Assembly: GCA_028455995.1 (NCBI GenBank)
Contig: JABELC010000001.1
Span: 3,832,501 to 3,896,500, forward strand
Length of the DNA: 64,000 nt
Reading direction: 5' to 3'
Source: Scleromitrula shiraiana
Taxonomy: Eukaryota > Ascomycota > Leotiomycetes > Helotiales > Sclerotiniaceae
In this document: in pieces, positions 49,363-60,992 of the stretch
Numbering within the stretch: position 1 is the first letter of the stretch
Layout: each line of letters begins with the position of its first letter
The notes under the pieces: generated by a model
The model's input: the letters and a program-made list of their open reading frames with translations, nothing else
What the model was told of the DNA's origin: nothing
The model's database searches: none
Translations under genes and position numbers: made by a program

Positions 49363-49450
49363 TAAGGCAAGGCGAGTCAAGGCAAGGCGAGGCAAGGCGA
49401 GGCAAGGCAAGAGAAGACGAGGCAAGGCAAGACAATACAAGGCAAGGCTA
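49363..49450. repeat. GGCAA/GGCGA pentamer minisatellite
   Basis: About 17 imperfect pentamers, mixing GGCAA, GGCGA and variants such as GACAA. Confidence 0.85.
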
Positions 49451-49754
49451 AAGTAAAGCCCTGGAGGTAAGGCTAGTTCGCTAGTTCTAAACTCAATCCC
49501 GGAATATCGGAGGTTCGGCAATAAATAATTGAAACCTCAATTTAATTGGATTTGGAACCGAGATCGTGAATTGAGACATCATTTCTCTATGATAGCGAAA
49601 ATAGGTGTGAGAATAGTAGATAAAATGCGAAAGTGGAAAATCAAAGACCGATCTCGGAATTGAGGGGAAATTTGTAGTTAGGAGCCCCTTGGAGGTTGGA
49701 GCTTGGAATTTGAGAAAAAGATTCAATAGTTGAGAAAACAGCACAACTTCAAAA

Positions 49755-50927
49755 ATGGCTGCAAGAACATTAAGGATAGGTATATATTTCACAATTATTA
49801 TTCATCAATTATCAATTGGAATCTACAATTGACAAAAAGGAATCGAATTCACTAACAATTGTTTCTCTTGTAAAGGTTTAATTCCTGGTGATGGAATTGG
49901 AAAAGAAGTTATTCCAGCAGGAAGAAAGATCCTTGAAGCGTTACCCGCATCCCTCAAATTGAAATTTGAATTCGTCGACCTCAAAGCTGGATTCCAAACG
50001 TTCGAAGAGACCGGAGTTGCTCTTCCAGACAAGACTGTCGAGATTCTCAAAAATGAATGTGATGGAGCTCTTTTCGGTGCCGTCAGTTCCCCATCTAAAG
50101 CCGTGAAAGGCTATTCTTCGCCCATCGTGGCACTTCGCAAACGCCTCGATTTGTACGCCAATGTTCGTCCAGTCAAGAGTGTCATGACTGCTGCGAACCC
50201 AATTGATATGGTTATTGTTCGGGAGAACACAGAGGATTTATATGTGAAGGAGGAGAGAACATATGATGCTAAGGATGGAAGCGGAAAGGTTGCGGAAGCT
50301 ATCAAGAGAATTTCCGAGAGAGCTTCTTCTCGTATCGCTACTATGGCCGGTGATATTGCTTTGCGCAGACAAAAGATTAGAGATGGGGGTGTTGCCAGTA
50401 TACACAAGGCACCATTGGTTACCATCACCCACAAATCGAATGTTCTCAGCCAAACGGATGGACTTTTCCGATCCACGGCCAGAGAAGCATTAGCTGCTTC
50501 CAGATTCTCCAGTGTTGGCGTCGAGGAGCAAATTGTTGATTCTATGGTCTACAAGCTTTTCCGTCAACCTGAAACCTACGATGTTATTGTTGCGCCCAAC
50601 CTTTACGGAGATATTCTTTCGGATGGAGCTGCCGCACTTGTTGGATCTTTGGGTCTCGTTCCTAGCGCCAATGTCGGTGAAGGATTTGCTATTGGTGAGC
50701 CATGTCATGGAAGTGCACCAGATATTATGGGTCAAAACATTGCCAACCCAATTGCTACTCTGAGAAGTGTTGCTCTCATGTTGGAGTTCCTCAATGAGGA
50801 GACTGCTGCCGCTAAGATCTATGCTGCTGTTGATGGCAACTTGGAGGAAGGCAAGTTGTTGAGTCCTGACCTCGGAGGTAAAGCTTTGACTACTGAGGTT
50901 GTTGAGGATATCTTGAGACGTTTGTAA
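49755..50927 (+). CDS. LYS12: Homoisocitrate dehydrogenase
   Basis: Oxidatively decarboxylates homoisocitrate to 2-oxoadipate in the fungal alpha-aminoadipate route to lysine. Two exons (49755-49779, 49876-50927) give 358 aa; the intron (96 nt) splits the GLIPGDGIGKEV nucleotide-binding loop. The beta-decarboxylating dehydrogenase landmarks are present: LDLYANVRPVKS, VRENTEDLYVKEE (its Thr-Glu-Asp-Leu-Tyr points to homoisocitrate rather than isopropylmalate), ITHKSNVLSQTDGLF with the catalytic Lys, NLYGDILSDGAAALVGSLGLVPSANVG and GSAPDIMGQNIANP. The N terminus is very short before the first strand, so a typical mitochondrial presequence is not obvious although the yeast enzyme is mitochondrial. 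Confidence 0.95.
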
Positions 50928-51351
50928 AAATATATATATGTATTGGTAGAAAAGTTTCTCCTTGAAAGTTTTGAGATTATCTATATAGGTTACTCTATTT
51001 GAGTGTATATCCTGCTAGACGACTCTAAGCTAGGAGCTAGTAGATAAAATGACATACAGAACGTCTATTTGATACCCACACCTACTTCCACGTGCCATGT
51101 GCCCGTTGTATTCATCACAACAATAATTCCTTTCCCAGACTTCGATCTCAGCCGTGTAGGGATTGATCTCCTCCCCACATCTTGAAGGCAACTTCCACCC
51201 ATTCATCCATCCTTTTCATTCCACCTCATCCATATTGGCATACATCAGTGTCTGAATACAGAACACTGGAATTCCTGCACGTGCTAACCGATGATTCCTC
51301 ATCTCATCTCATCTCATCATACCATCCATCCAATGCACCTCCCAGCCTTCC
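50928..51351. other. Convergent intergenic region
   Basis: About 420 bp between convergent 3' ends, with short ATCTC repeats near 51300. No gene seen. Confidence 0.6.
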
Positions 51352-51903
51352 TCACCCCGACTCCTTCCCCATCGCCACCCTAAGTCTCCCCCTCAATTCC
51401 GCCAAAATAACCACATAATCCTCCTGATAAAACGATACACTAGGCCTATTATTCCCCTCCGAGTGAACCACAATCTCTAGAAAACTAGCGCCCACGCGAT
51501 CACTCTGTTTGCGCTCATCGTCTTTCTGCATCTGATGTTGTTGCAAGACGAGTGGGGTTAACGGAGGTGTTAACGGTACGGAGCGTGGTGGATCTCTGCA
51601 GATTTTGGGGAGTCTCTCGGGTCGCTTTTTTAGACTGTGCAGTTTGGGTTGGTGTTTGGTGATTTTGGAGACGGTTTTGGGGAGGGGCATGGTCATGTTC
51701 CATTCGGCGAGCTTGGTTTTGTAGGCGGATATACTGGTTTGTTGTTAGTTTTGTTTTTTGAATGGTAGTAGGGAGATAGATACTTACGAAGCGTTGAAAC
51801 CGTGTTTTTTGTTCATGTTATCTTGGATTGTAGGTAGAGCTAAGTGTTCGGATAGGAACAACTGCTTGATCTCGACCTTATGAGATTCGAATGTTTGTTT
51901 CAT
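51352..51903 (-). CDS. Short Clr5-domain protein
   Basis: Two exons (51903-51788, 51733-51352) give 165 aa; the 54-nt intron keeps frame. The first about 50 residues (KVEIKQLFLSEHLALPTIQD, then KKHGFNASISAYKTKLAEW) match the Clr5 domain pattern of filamentous fungi: helix, hx-G-F, then a Y-K-x-x-L-x-x-W helix. The rest is basic and Pro-rich, ending in a short hydrophobic block (SFYQEDYVVILAELRGRLR). The Clr5 domain is named from fission yeast Clr5, a silencing factor; its molecular role is poorly known. The intron sits inside the domain, at the same place as in the gene at 58078, suggesting common descent. Confidence 0.75.
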
Positions 51904-54236
51904 TTTGATGATGACTTTTGTATGTATGGATAGAGATATTATACAATGAATCTGAGAAGATAATCGCGGAGGTCTTGTTTATCAGATATCCCCCGAAGAG
52001 CAGACGTAGAAATATATGTTTATTTCCCCTCCCTCACACTGACAATGCATCCCCATCCCCATCCCAGCGGTGAACGCCATTGGTCCCTGGGGCATTCTGA
52101 TATTGATACAACGACGGTGTATTGATTGGTTCAATCGAAGTGGTGGAGAAGCGCGCTCTTGATTCCAGGGGTGTCATACATGACGTGCAGCAACATTCCA
52201 AGCAAACTGGAGATGCTGATCAACCACACCCTAAGTTGGTAAGCGCCGGATTTTAGCGCCTAGAAAAACATCGATATCAAAACCTGGGTTATACAAAACT
52301 ATTCTATATTCAGTAGATAGTGGACTGTATTTCTTACATTTATGCAAGAGTTTTCATCTATGCGCCGATTTTGTGAATTATGAATTGTGAATTGTGAATT
52401 GACGCTCGAATGGGAGGTTGAATATTGATTTTTACCTGTAATGCAATATGCTATGCCCCACTGATAAGACGTTGATTGATAGACGATACGGTCATATCAA
52501 CCCCGCAGTCACGATTCACATATTGTAATATAGCATGTATCTAGTAAACACCTAAAGTGGAAAACATCACCGATGAATCGGATCTCAAGAGCGATTATCA
52601 GGCAGAGTGGAGTGGGTTATTACCACTTGACTTAATGACAGCCATGCCTCTCGTCTTGGACACGTCATTCTATTACTTCTTAACTCATATTCGGCGTCGC
52701 GCTCTCACTGTAGACATCTACCGGTGTTTACTGATCATATAGCCCATCTGGTACAATGATGAACATGTTAAGTGTTCAGTGTAGCGCTTTCTCTTTTTTG
52801 GGGTTGACGTTAGATGAAAAGATTAATTAAAGATTGATACTTTGAATCAAGCTTGAATAAACCCAAAGTTAACAGCTAAGCTGTTGGACGGTAACGTCTA
52901 GTTAACTATCTCATTTACCGCTTCTTTCTCCAAGGTTGTGTCAAAATTGGACAAAGTGAAGAATGAACAGTGGCTAACACCTGGGTAACTATTTCATTTA
53001 CCGCTCTCCTCTGAATATAGGTCGGCATTGAATTAAGTGAAGGTAAACAAACGTTCGATATCTAGTTGACTTCTTCGTTTGCCGCTTTCCAAGGAGTCAA
53101 TTCGAAGTTTCGTCAAGTTTCGTACATATACATTATTCATTCGTTGAACATGGCGGCTGAAAGGTTAAATTCAATCGAGGGGTTATCAAAACAGTCGTTG
53201 CAATTCGTCAGTAAATTGGCGCTCACGATTTGGGTCGAGATATCAGAATGCCGAAACCAGATTTTCTTCAGCGGCTTCCGAGTCAACCATATGGTCTGGA
53301 GAATGTTTTCGATTCTTCTTTTCTTCTTTTCTTCATCATGGTAAAAAGAAAGGCGGCTCTACAAAATAATGGGCGGGTGTAGTGTTGAAGAAATAAAGGT
53401 GTGTTGGCAAATCATTTTGCGAGTGAGGGGTAGTCTTGAAGGACTAATTATATGGTGGGGCGTTAAGTAAGCGCTGACTTGGACCTAATTACCAGATAGA
53501 GATGAATAATTGGTTGACTCAAGGGTAAACATGAAATCTATGATATGTAGGTATTTATTTACAGTAAACAATCATCAAGACTGTACCGAACTCATATCAT
53601 TGAAGGATCGCAAATAGCTGAGTAGACTCTGTTCGAGTTCGGGATTCGTTTATCACCCTGTCCAATTTTCTATGAATACCGAGCCGGATAAAGATTATTA
53701 TATGAGTACTGGGCGGTAGTCATGGCTCTCGACATGTTTGGATGTTTGGGTCATTGAATCTTTAACAAACAACCAGAAAGAACATAGTTTGGAATAAGTC
53801 TTTGAAGTTTTAAATAATGTAAGTTTCACAAACATTTAAATTTCGCATTATCTTGGTCGAGGCATCAGATTAGATATGTACTCGAGTACATATTCGTAAA
53901 TTCCGACATGCTAGATCGACTTGCATTTGCCGTTGTTTCATTGGGTGTATTGCAATGATGTAAGCAATTCGATCCGAGTCCAAGCATATCGGGCATATCT
54001 CCCCGCAATGCAGATCCGGCGTCATACAATTGCCGACATTATCGTTGAGTTTCAAACAACATGCTCAAGTCCAAACCAATCTTACCATGATTATAATAGA
54101 AACTAGAAAGTCGACACTTCTACTTACATTAAAGTTGAAGAGGGCATTCCAGGTTACTATAGATCACTCCAAGATATCAGCCTCATAGGCTCACATCTCA
54201 GAAGTGAATCAAAATACCGGTACATGAACAGCAATA
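51904..54236. other. Gene-poor region with diverged tandem repeat
   Basis: About 2.3 kb without a supported gene. It includes TGAATTGTGAA-type short repeats (about 52378-52403) and three diverged copies of an 80-84 bp unit (about 52896-53100). Short open frames lack family character. Confidence 0.55.
52896..53100. repeat. Diverged 80-84 bp tandem repeat, three copies
   Basis: The core GTTAACTATCTCATTTACCG at 52901 recurs in changed form at about 52985 and 53065, spaced 84 and 80 bp. A second shared block (AAGTGAAG-type) follows copies 1 and 2. Confidence 0.7.
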
Positions 54237-55793
54237 ATGACCACCGCAGCAGCAGAACCCCAAATAAATCCAAATTCAACTTCCTCGGGCTCCAGTAACT
54301 CTGAAATCCAAATCATAACCTTCCAGCCCGGCGACCCTTCCAATCCACGCAACTTTTCCCCTTGGAGAAAATGGACAATTGTATCCAGCATAACCCTGAT
54401 TGACTTTAGTGTTTCCTGGGGTGCTTCAGGTTACTCACCGGCACTCTCAAAATTCATCGCCGAGTTCCACGTCAGTTCTGAAATTGGCGTGTTAGGATTG
54501 AGTTTGTACGTGTTCGGATTAGCTCTTGGTCCCATGACATTCGCGCCTCTGAGTGAATATTTTGGGAGATCGTATCTGTACATTCTGCCTTATGGCACTT
54601 TTTTGTTATTGCTGTTGGGCTCAGCGCTGGTGCAGACGGTGGAGGGGTTTCTGGTATTGAGATTTTTCTCGGGTTTGTTTGCTAGTGTGACGATTGCGAA
54701 TTTTGGAGGCACGATAGCAGATCTTTGGCCGAGAGATCAAATTGGTCCAGCTATGAGTGTTTTTCTATGGGCAGGTGTTTGTGGTAGCCCTTCGGGCTTC
54801 TTTCTTATGTCATTCGTGGCTCAGACTCGTGGTTGGAGAGAGGTGTTTTGGGCATTGCTAGGGATATGTGGTGGCTTCTGGGCGATCCTCGTGGTGGTGT
54901 TGGTTGGGTTTAAGAATGAAACGAGACATTCTGTATTATTGAGACGAAGAGCCGATAGATTAAACAAGGCCAGCGGTGCGGAAGTTGCTACAGTTCCTAT
55001 GGAAATGAAAAGGAAATCACTGGTTCAACTTTTTAAAATAACACTTTCGCGTCCATTCCGCTTTCTTGGAACCGAGACCGTGATAGTGTTTGCAGCACTT
55101 TATAATGGTTTTCTCTATGGGCTCTCATTCCTCTTCAATGGTGCTTTTGGTCTTGTGTTTGGCGAGATGGGATATGGGTTTGATACGATAGGTGTAGGTC
55201 TCACGTTTCTCGGTCTCGTTATAGGTATCAGTCTGGGTCCGATTATCAATATATGGCAGGAGAAGTACTACAAAAAGCGGATCCTTGCAGCGGGGAGGAA
55301 AGTTTCGTACTCTCAAGCAGCCCTTGAAGCTGGAGAAGATGATCATTTTAAAAACATCCCCGAGGCACGCGTGCAATTGAGCAAACTGGCCGCTGTCCTC
55401 CTACCTATCAGTCTTTTCTGGTTTGCATGGACTTGCCCACCTCAATATCATATTCATTGGATCGTACCAGTACTAGCTACTACTTTATTCGGATACTCCT
55501 TCTACACGCTTATTCTAATGACTTATCTCTATGTCGAGGATAGTTATATGGTTTACTCGGCTAGTGCTCTAGCGGGTGTGGGTTTGATACGCAATTTGGC
55601 TGGTGCGGGGTTTCCATTGTTTGGGAAACAGATGTTTCTTAATGAAGGTTATAACTGGGCTGGCTCAATTTTGGCTTTTTTGGCAGTGTTACTTGTTCCT
55701 ATTCCTTTCATCCTCGAGAAACACGGACGAAGGCTAAGAGCGAAGAGTCAGTTTGCGAAGCAGCATATCGATGATGATGACGATGAACATTGA
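54237..55793 (+). CDS. MFS transporter, DHA1-type
   Basis: Intronless 518-aa membrane protein with 12 predicted hydrophobic segments and a hydrophilic N terminus of about 45 residues. FSPWRKWTIVSSITLIDFSV opens helix 1; the motif-A loop is ESEYFGRS-like (LSEYFGRSYLYI), and a long central loop (about 235-270) separates the two halves. The layout matches fungal DHA1 drug/polyamine proton antiporters (Flu1/Tpo-like). The substrate is unknown. The C terminus is acidic (DDDDDEH-like). It stands alone beside the gene-poor region. First codons are C-rich, and the later ones G-rich. Confidence 0.88.
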   Translation: MTTAAAEPQINPNSTSSGSSNSEIQIITFQPGDPSNPRNFSPWRKWTIVSSITLIDFSVSWGASGYSPALSKFIAEFHVSSEIGVLGLSLYVFGLALGPMTFAPLSEYFGRSYLYILPYGTFLLLLLGSALVQTVEGFLVLRFFSGLFASVTIANFGGTIADLWPRDQIGPAMSVFLWAGVCGSPSGFFLMSFVAQTRGWREVFWALLGICGGFWAILVVVLVGFKNETRHSVLLRRRADRLNKASGAEVATVPMEMKRKSLVQLFKITLSRPFRFLGTETVIVFAALYNGFLYGLSFLFNGAFGLVFGEMGYGFDTIGVGLTFLGLVIGISLGPIINIWQEKYYKKRILAAGRKVSYSQAALEAGEDDHFKNIPEARVQLSKLAAVLLPISLFWFAWTCPPQYHIHWIVPVLATTLFGYSFYTLILMTYLYVEDSYMVYSASALAGVGLIRNLAGAGFPLFGKQMFLNEGYNWAGSILAFLAVLLVPIPFILEKHGRRLRAKSQFAKQHIDDDDDEH

Positions 55794-56178
55794 ATGGTCA
55801 TCATACAGTAGCTTATACATTTATGGCCGTAGTATTCGGATTACAGAGTCTAAATTTGGTCGGTCAGGTATGATAATATAGTATATACAATATTAGACCG
55901 AAGAACCTAATTGCCGGAGTATTTTATCTCCCTACTTCGTATAAAAATTGCTGATCAAGATTTCATAAGATAGCGATCAGCAGGCAATAGATAATTGAGT
56001 AATATCCCATTCAGGTGTAATAGTCGAATAAGATATTTGGTATAAGTCCCTATCATACTAAGTATCCAATGCAATCCTATCCATCATAACTCCGTTCACC
56101 ATATCCATTCACCCAATTGAGAATCCGTACTTGATTACATGCGCCAAGCTCCCAAACCAACCAAGCCAATCACCATCC
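55794..56178. other. Convergent intergenic region
   Basis: 385 bp between convergent 3' ends. Nothing notable seen. Confidence 0.6.
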
Positions 56179-57124
56179 CTAAAAAGAAAGATCTGTCAAT
56201 TCAAAATCTGGGTACTGAAGCACTTCTGTAAAATGGGAAGAAAATTGACTTCCAACACTCTTGAAATTAATCTCCAATTCAGATCCAGTAAGATCTTGCT
56301 GTTTCGCATCCGTATCAGTTGAGATCATTTGGAAACGTTCCACCTCCTCGGATCTAAGGGTCGGACATAGATACCGAGTTGAAGACGGGCTGATTGGGGC
56401 TGTAGGTGTTGTGATGGCAGCATTTATCTGTTCGTATGGCTCATCCTCGAACCACAATTCAGGTGAAAACTTGCCCGACCACTTGCAATCGCTAACTGTC
56501 CGGTCTCCTGGAGGATGGGGAATATCATTCTTCTCTGTCAGAGATAATTCGTCATCGTGAATACGACTTGGGGATTTGAAATCATAGCTTTGGTTGTGCA
56601 GATGACTCGAAGTAAACGGTTGCCGTGGCGTCACTGACAATGCTCCATCGTAAGTATAATATCCTGACATTTTCTTTTGATAGAGATCAGATGGGATATC
56701 GACGCCAAGGGAATGAAGGCTGGCCTGCAGACGTTTATTTTGACGTTTTCTGGTGAGATATGCATGATTTGGATCTCGGTAAAGTTTATCTTGGGAACTG
56801 TTGTGTCGATCCAGGTTTTGTGGTGTGAGGATTGCATGAGAATCGCTTGATGTTGTATGATTAGAAGACGGAAGGTCTGATGATTGAGATGAGGCTGATA
56901 AAGTTTTGGCTGTATGAATTCTGAATAGAGAATGTTCTGTCAGGAACCGATTTCTAGAAAAGAAGTTGCATGGGAGATAAAGGAGTTAAGATAAGATTTA
57001 CAATAAGCAGACTGACAAGATACCGAGATGCTGAATAATAAGGTACCGAGATACTAGAGGATAATACATACCTTGCTCGACCTCGGTGTAGCCCACCTCG
57101 GCCGTCGATGTTTTGGGCAACCAT
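56179..57124 (-). CDS. Hypothetical protein
   Basis: Two exons (57124-57072, 56953-56179) give 275 aa; the 118-nt intron has a GTATGT donor and a TAG acceptor and keeps frame. The N terminus (MVAQNIDGRGGLHRGRAR) is basic; a Ser/His/Asn-rich middle follows, with YLTRKRQNKRLQASLHSLGV, then an acidic, Pro-rich C-terminal half ending in VLQYPDFELTDLSF. No known domain, signal or membrane segment recognised. It is likely a lineage-specific, mostly disordered protein. The gene is supported mainly by the frame-keeping splice. Confidence 0.6.
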
Positions 57125-58077
57125 TATTGTCAAGGGATAATGAATACTATGTTTACAAATAATGTAAAAGCAAAGTTTCAGAGTGTATCTCGACTTCGAG
57201 TTATTGATATTTTCAGATTTGGGACTTGAGAGTAAAGAAAATAAACCATTATTATGAGAATGCAAGCACTACTTGATTCGCATCTTTATACAAATAAATT
57301 TTGCATGTTTGCAAATGTGAAATTTCTCGCGTTCGAAAGTGCAATCTATGAATAAGGCAACATAGTCTGATTAACTTGCCACGAAGTTTGAATAAGCATA
57401 AATCATTCTGTGAGAGACGTGAGAAGGATTCTCCGAGGCACAGATAAGCCCGGGCGGACGGTACGATTTCTCGAACCGGCGGAGAGTTGTACGAGACCAA
57501 TAAACTCATGATACTGTATAGTACCGGGCCCAACCACCCTTATTCTATGGTGACAAGTCTTATTGATCAGAAAGATTGTTGAGACGGATGACCGATGCTG
57601 CCGTGCCGAGTACAAACGAAAAGGCCATTTTTAGGAATCAAGCTTAATATAGTAGGTCAAGGGGTCTAAGCGGACCAATACTTTGTTCAATATATATTAA
57701 TATGCAGTATCAAAGTGCAATTGCACATTCAAAAATCATGGCAATTCAACGAAGCTGTGCGAGGCATAGTCTACACTTAAACCCTTATATTTGCACATAA
57801 TACATCATCGTGTGGCGAGAATGGAATACGTTGGCTTATATCATCATGAGATACAGGAACCAACCAGAACCCTTGGCAAGCTGCGCAATACCGGACGCGT
57901 CAGAGAGCAGTGATACATTAATCGCCACCCATCTCGTCAAGACGAGGCTCCAAATGCTTCAATTTCTACTTATTACGAAACTATCCGCTAATTGATCATT
58001 GAAATTCATAACGCAATGGACCATCATTCTAAGTTGATATTGCAGCATAGAGGCTTCAAACGAACCAAATCGTCGTC
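57125..58077. promoter_or_regulatory. Divergent promoter region
   Basis: About 950 bp of AT-rich DNA between the hypothetical gene (-) and the Clr5-domain gene (+). No gene or notable repeat seen. Confidence 0.5.
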
Positions 58078-59432
58078 ATGCCTAAGGACTGGGCGAGTAT
58101 CAAGGGTGAGCTAGAGCGGCTTTATATTACAGAAGGAAGACCGCTAGAGCAGGTTAGGGAGACCTTGCTCGCCACTCACGGGTTTGATGCCAGGTTAGTT
58201 TCACCTACACCTCCTGCATACTATACACTATACGTACTGATGGTATAAGCACTCGCATGTATCGATTCAAGCTCGTACAATGGGGTATCCGGAAAAACAA
58301 ATCCAACAACGAATGCGGAGGTCGTTGCCCTCGAGGTCAGCGAGCTACTTCACCCCCAGAACCTGAAGATCCAGATCTACTGAAAGATGCCGATATACTA
58401 CTTCTTATGGAGGATGATGATCAATCACAACCACAAAGCTTTTGGAATTGGCTCATGAACGAACAAACCCCTCAACCTTCCAGCATACACAATATACAAT
58501 ATGCCAATAATTCTTCATTTCCGTCGTCTACTCCTGGCGAGAAAGATGTTTTTGGATACCCTATAGTGAATAATCAAATCCCAATACCTGCCACACGAAA
58601 TCGAGCTCTTAATGGAGGAATCCCGTCGCGGCCAATGCGACTTTCAGAATTATCGCCTTTGATTCAACAATCATACCCCGCTGAGCATGCGTTTGAACCT
58701 TTACTGCGAAAATGGCAATCCGATGGAGAATACATGAATTGCGCAATTTCCTGGTTGAAGGACCCCGCTTACTGCAAAAATATACTCGGCTCGTTCCAAA
58801 CTGGCGGTAACCATTTCAAGCTAATCGATGAGAATGTACCTTTTCCAGAGCGCCTTACTTTGACCAAGAACTTCTTGAAAGCATCGATTTTATACAGTGT
58901 CAAGCCATCGGGGAGTCTATGGAGTGTTGTCTGGGACGTCACCCGTTATATTCAAAATTGGCAGACTGTCAAAGAAAATCTATTTGACGCCTCTTCTGGG
59001 TTCATCTCAGAACTTGGATCAGTCTTCCACCTATGCGCTTCTGTTGTGATGGCAGAAGAGCTATTGCAAGGTTACAAAAATCAACTTGAATCTCTCCGGG
59101 CAAAGCCTCTTACTGTTGCGACAAGTAGCGAAGCAAGAGTTATACGCCAACAATACGTTGCTATCCTTAAAGACTTTCGCAACCAAGAAGTTGATGTTGA
59201 TCTATCATTCTATAAATATTCACTGGAAATCTTAGAGTGGAATGAATCTTTAGCGGCGCAAGAGATGAATAGAATCGAGCGATTACTGACGAAGTATCGA
59301 AGACTTGTGGGTCTGTTGACGGGGAAAAACACATATTGGATTGATGCAAACATCGATGGCATTATTGGAGACGCGGAAAGAAAGCAATTGACTATAAACT
59401 CGGTGGCTTCATCGGTGCCTTTCCTTACCTAA
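58078..59432 (+). CDS. Clr5-domain protein
   Basis: Two exons (58078-58193, 58250-59432) give 432 aa. The N terminus (WASIKGELERLYITEGRPLE, then ATHGFDASTRMYRFKLVQW) is a clear Clr5 domain; a 56-nt intron divides it at the same spot as in the short Clr5 gene at 51.9 kb. An acidic stretch (PEPEDPDLLKDADILLLMEDD) and Pro/Asn-rich linker follow, then a helical C-terminal domain (about 150-420; FLKASILYSVKPSGSLWSVV, HLCASVVMAEELLQGYKNQL) that I do not recognise but that looks folded. Such N-Clr5/C-helical proteins are common in filamentous ascomycetes and may act in chromatin or transcription, by analogy only. Confidence 0.82.
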
Positions 59433-60048
59433 GGATTGAGGAATTCGTGGGACATTGAGGCTGTTGAGAAGAATGAATCCGAATGATATTACACATCACA
59501 CTCCACTAGATGGCAGTGAAAGACACTTTTATTTACGATTGCAACGAATGACGAAATGACACAACACGAACAAAAACTTTATTTCACTTTTTCTTTCCCG
59601 TTCGCCATTATTTGGTCTACTAATTTAGGCCAATTTGATACTTTTATACCCCCGCACTTTAGTTGGGTGGTTGCGATTTAGACGTTGTAGTTTTAGGTTT
59701 TGAAACTTTGTTATATGAATTCCACTAGTAAACTAGCCTGTCTACTTCACCTCTAGATAGTATTTCCCCATGAATTATATTACCATCACGAATATGCATG
59801 GGATGCATTTCAATACACAGTATCCTTTTGAACAATGAAAGACGTTTAACGATTCAATTTCTTCACAAACAATGAAGCTCCATTTTTGAAATCTTTGCAG
59901 ATGCTGCCTTCCATATCTATCGATGCAATCTTTCTCACATGCCCGGGACCATTACAGTCCATAGCCCATTTATACATTATTTCAGGTGATCATTCTTCAG
60001 ATGCCCATGTTTCCGCTCATAACTAATTACATAACTCCCCCTTGCTTT
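59433..60048. other. Convergent intergenic region
   Basis: About 615 bp between convergent 3' ends, AT-rich, no gene seen. Confidence 0.6.
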
Positions 60049-60992
60049 TTATAACAATTCTACCGGATCACCTCGTCGTCCAGAACCCATTTCTACCGGT
60101 TTGGTAGATGCATCGGCTTCCGCTGCATACACATATTTCTGATCCATTTGGGTAATAAGTTCCACTGTCGCTTTACTCCGGGTTTGTTTACGTTTCCACA
60201 TTAGTCCTGCCAATCCGAATCCGAGAAGTGCTAAAACGGCTACGCTTATACCCACTGCTATTCCCACTTTCGCGCCGGATGATATACCCTGTGACGACTT
60301 TGCCGATGAATTTATCGTTGTTGTGGCTGAGGGAGATCCATATACGGTTGAAATTATGACGGATGGTTGAGAGGCTGTGGATACTGCTATTTCAGTTGGC
60401 GACATCGAGATGGAAGATGTGGTTTTAGAGCTTGAGGAGCTTGTAGATCTTGAAGAACCTTTTGGAGAGTCGGTGACCTGGTTGTTGACGATATATTTCC
60501 CCTGTCCGGAATTGCAACAATCTGCCGCATTACTCCCGCAACAATAACTACCATTCGCGCATGCCGTGATCATTGTATCGTTAACTATATACCAATCGAT
60601 CAGCTATAACTTCCCTAAATAATGTGCTCATATGGGATATAGTACCTCCTAGGCATAATTTTAGACAACTAGGCGATTCCCATGTTGGATCCGTACAAGA
60701 TTCCCTCCAGAGTTGCGTCCCAGTTATACCACAAAGACCATATGTCGAACCCGAGCCGCATGCATCACCACCATTATTACTATAGCCTAGATGGCAACAC
60801 ATGCTTACCTGACAGAGAAGTTAATAATCGATTATTGTGGGATAGCTTGGGTCTCTCGCAAACCTCAGCAGATCCATTACATGGCTTGTAATGACTGTCC
60901 ATCTCAACTCCCGCATAGCTGTAGCATTGTCCGGACACTGATCTTACGAGAGGAGAGAAGAGCGCGAAGGAAATAAAGTTTGAAAGATACAT
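60049..60992 (-). CDS. Cys-rich, membrane-anchored surface protein
   Basis: Three exons (60992-60864, 60808-60646, 60584-60049) give 275 aa; introns of 55 and 61 nt keep frame and Cys order. Layout: signal peptide (about 1-21, MYLSNFISFALFSPLVRSVS), an ectodomain of about 100 residues with paired cysteines (CYSYAG, MCCHLGYSNNGGDACG, ACANGSYCCG, DCCNSGQG), a Ser/Thr-rich stalk (about 130-190), one membrane helix (about 197-222, VGIAVGISVAVLALLGFGLAGLMW), then a basic stop-transfer KRKQTR and a short cytosolic tail. This is a common layout of filamentous-fungal surface proteins and possible wall sensors. The Cys pattern does not match WSC or CFEM as I know them. Confidence 0.82.

Larger units (their letters stand above)
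48337..49754. promoter_or_regulatory. Long divergent promoter region with G-run and minisatellite
   Basis: About 1.4 kb between the disordered-protein gene (-) and LYS12 (+). It contains a G-rich run (about 48917-48938) and a GGCRA pentamer array (about 49363-49450). No gene supported. Confidence 0.55.

Noticed and set aside
53066..53344. Plus-strand open frame of 92 codons
   Set aside because: Overlaps the diverged tandem repeat and shows no coding character.
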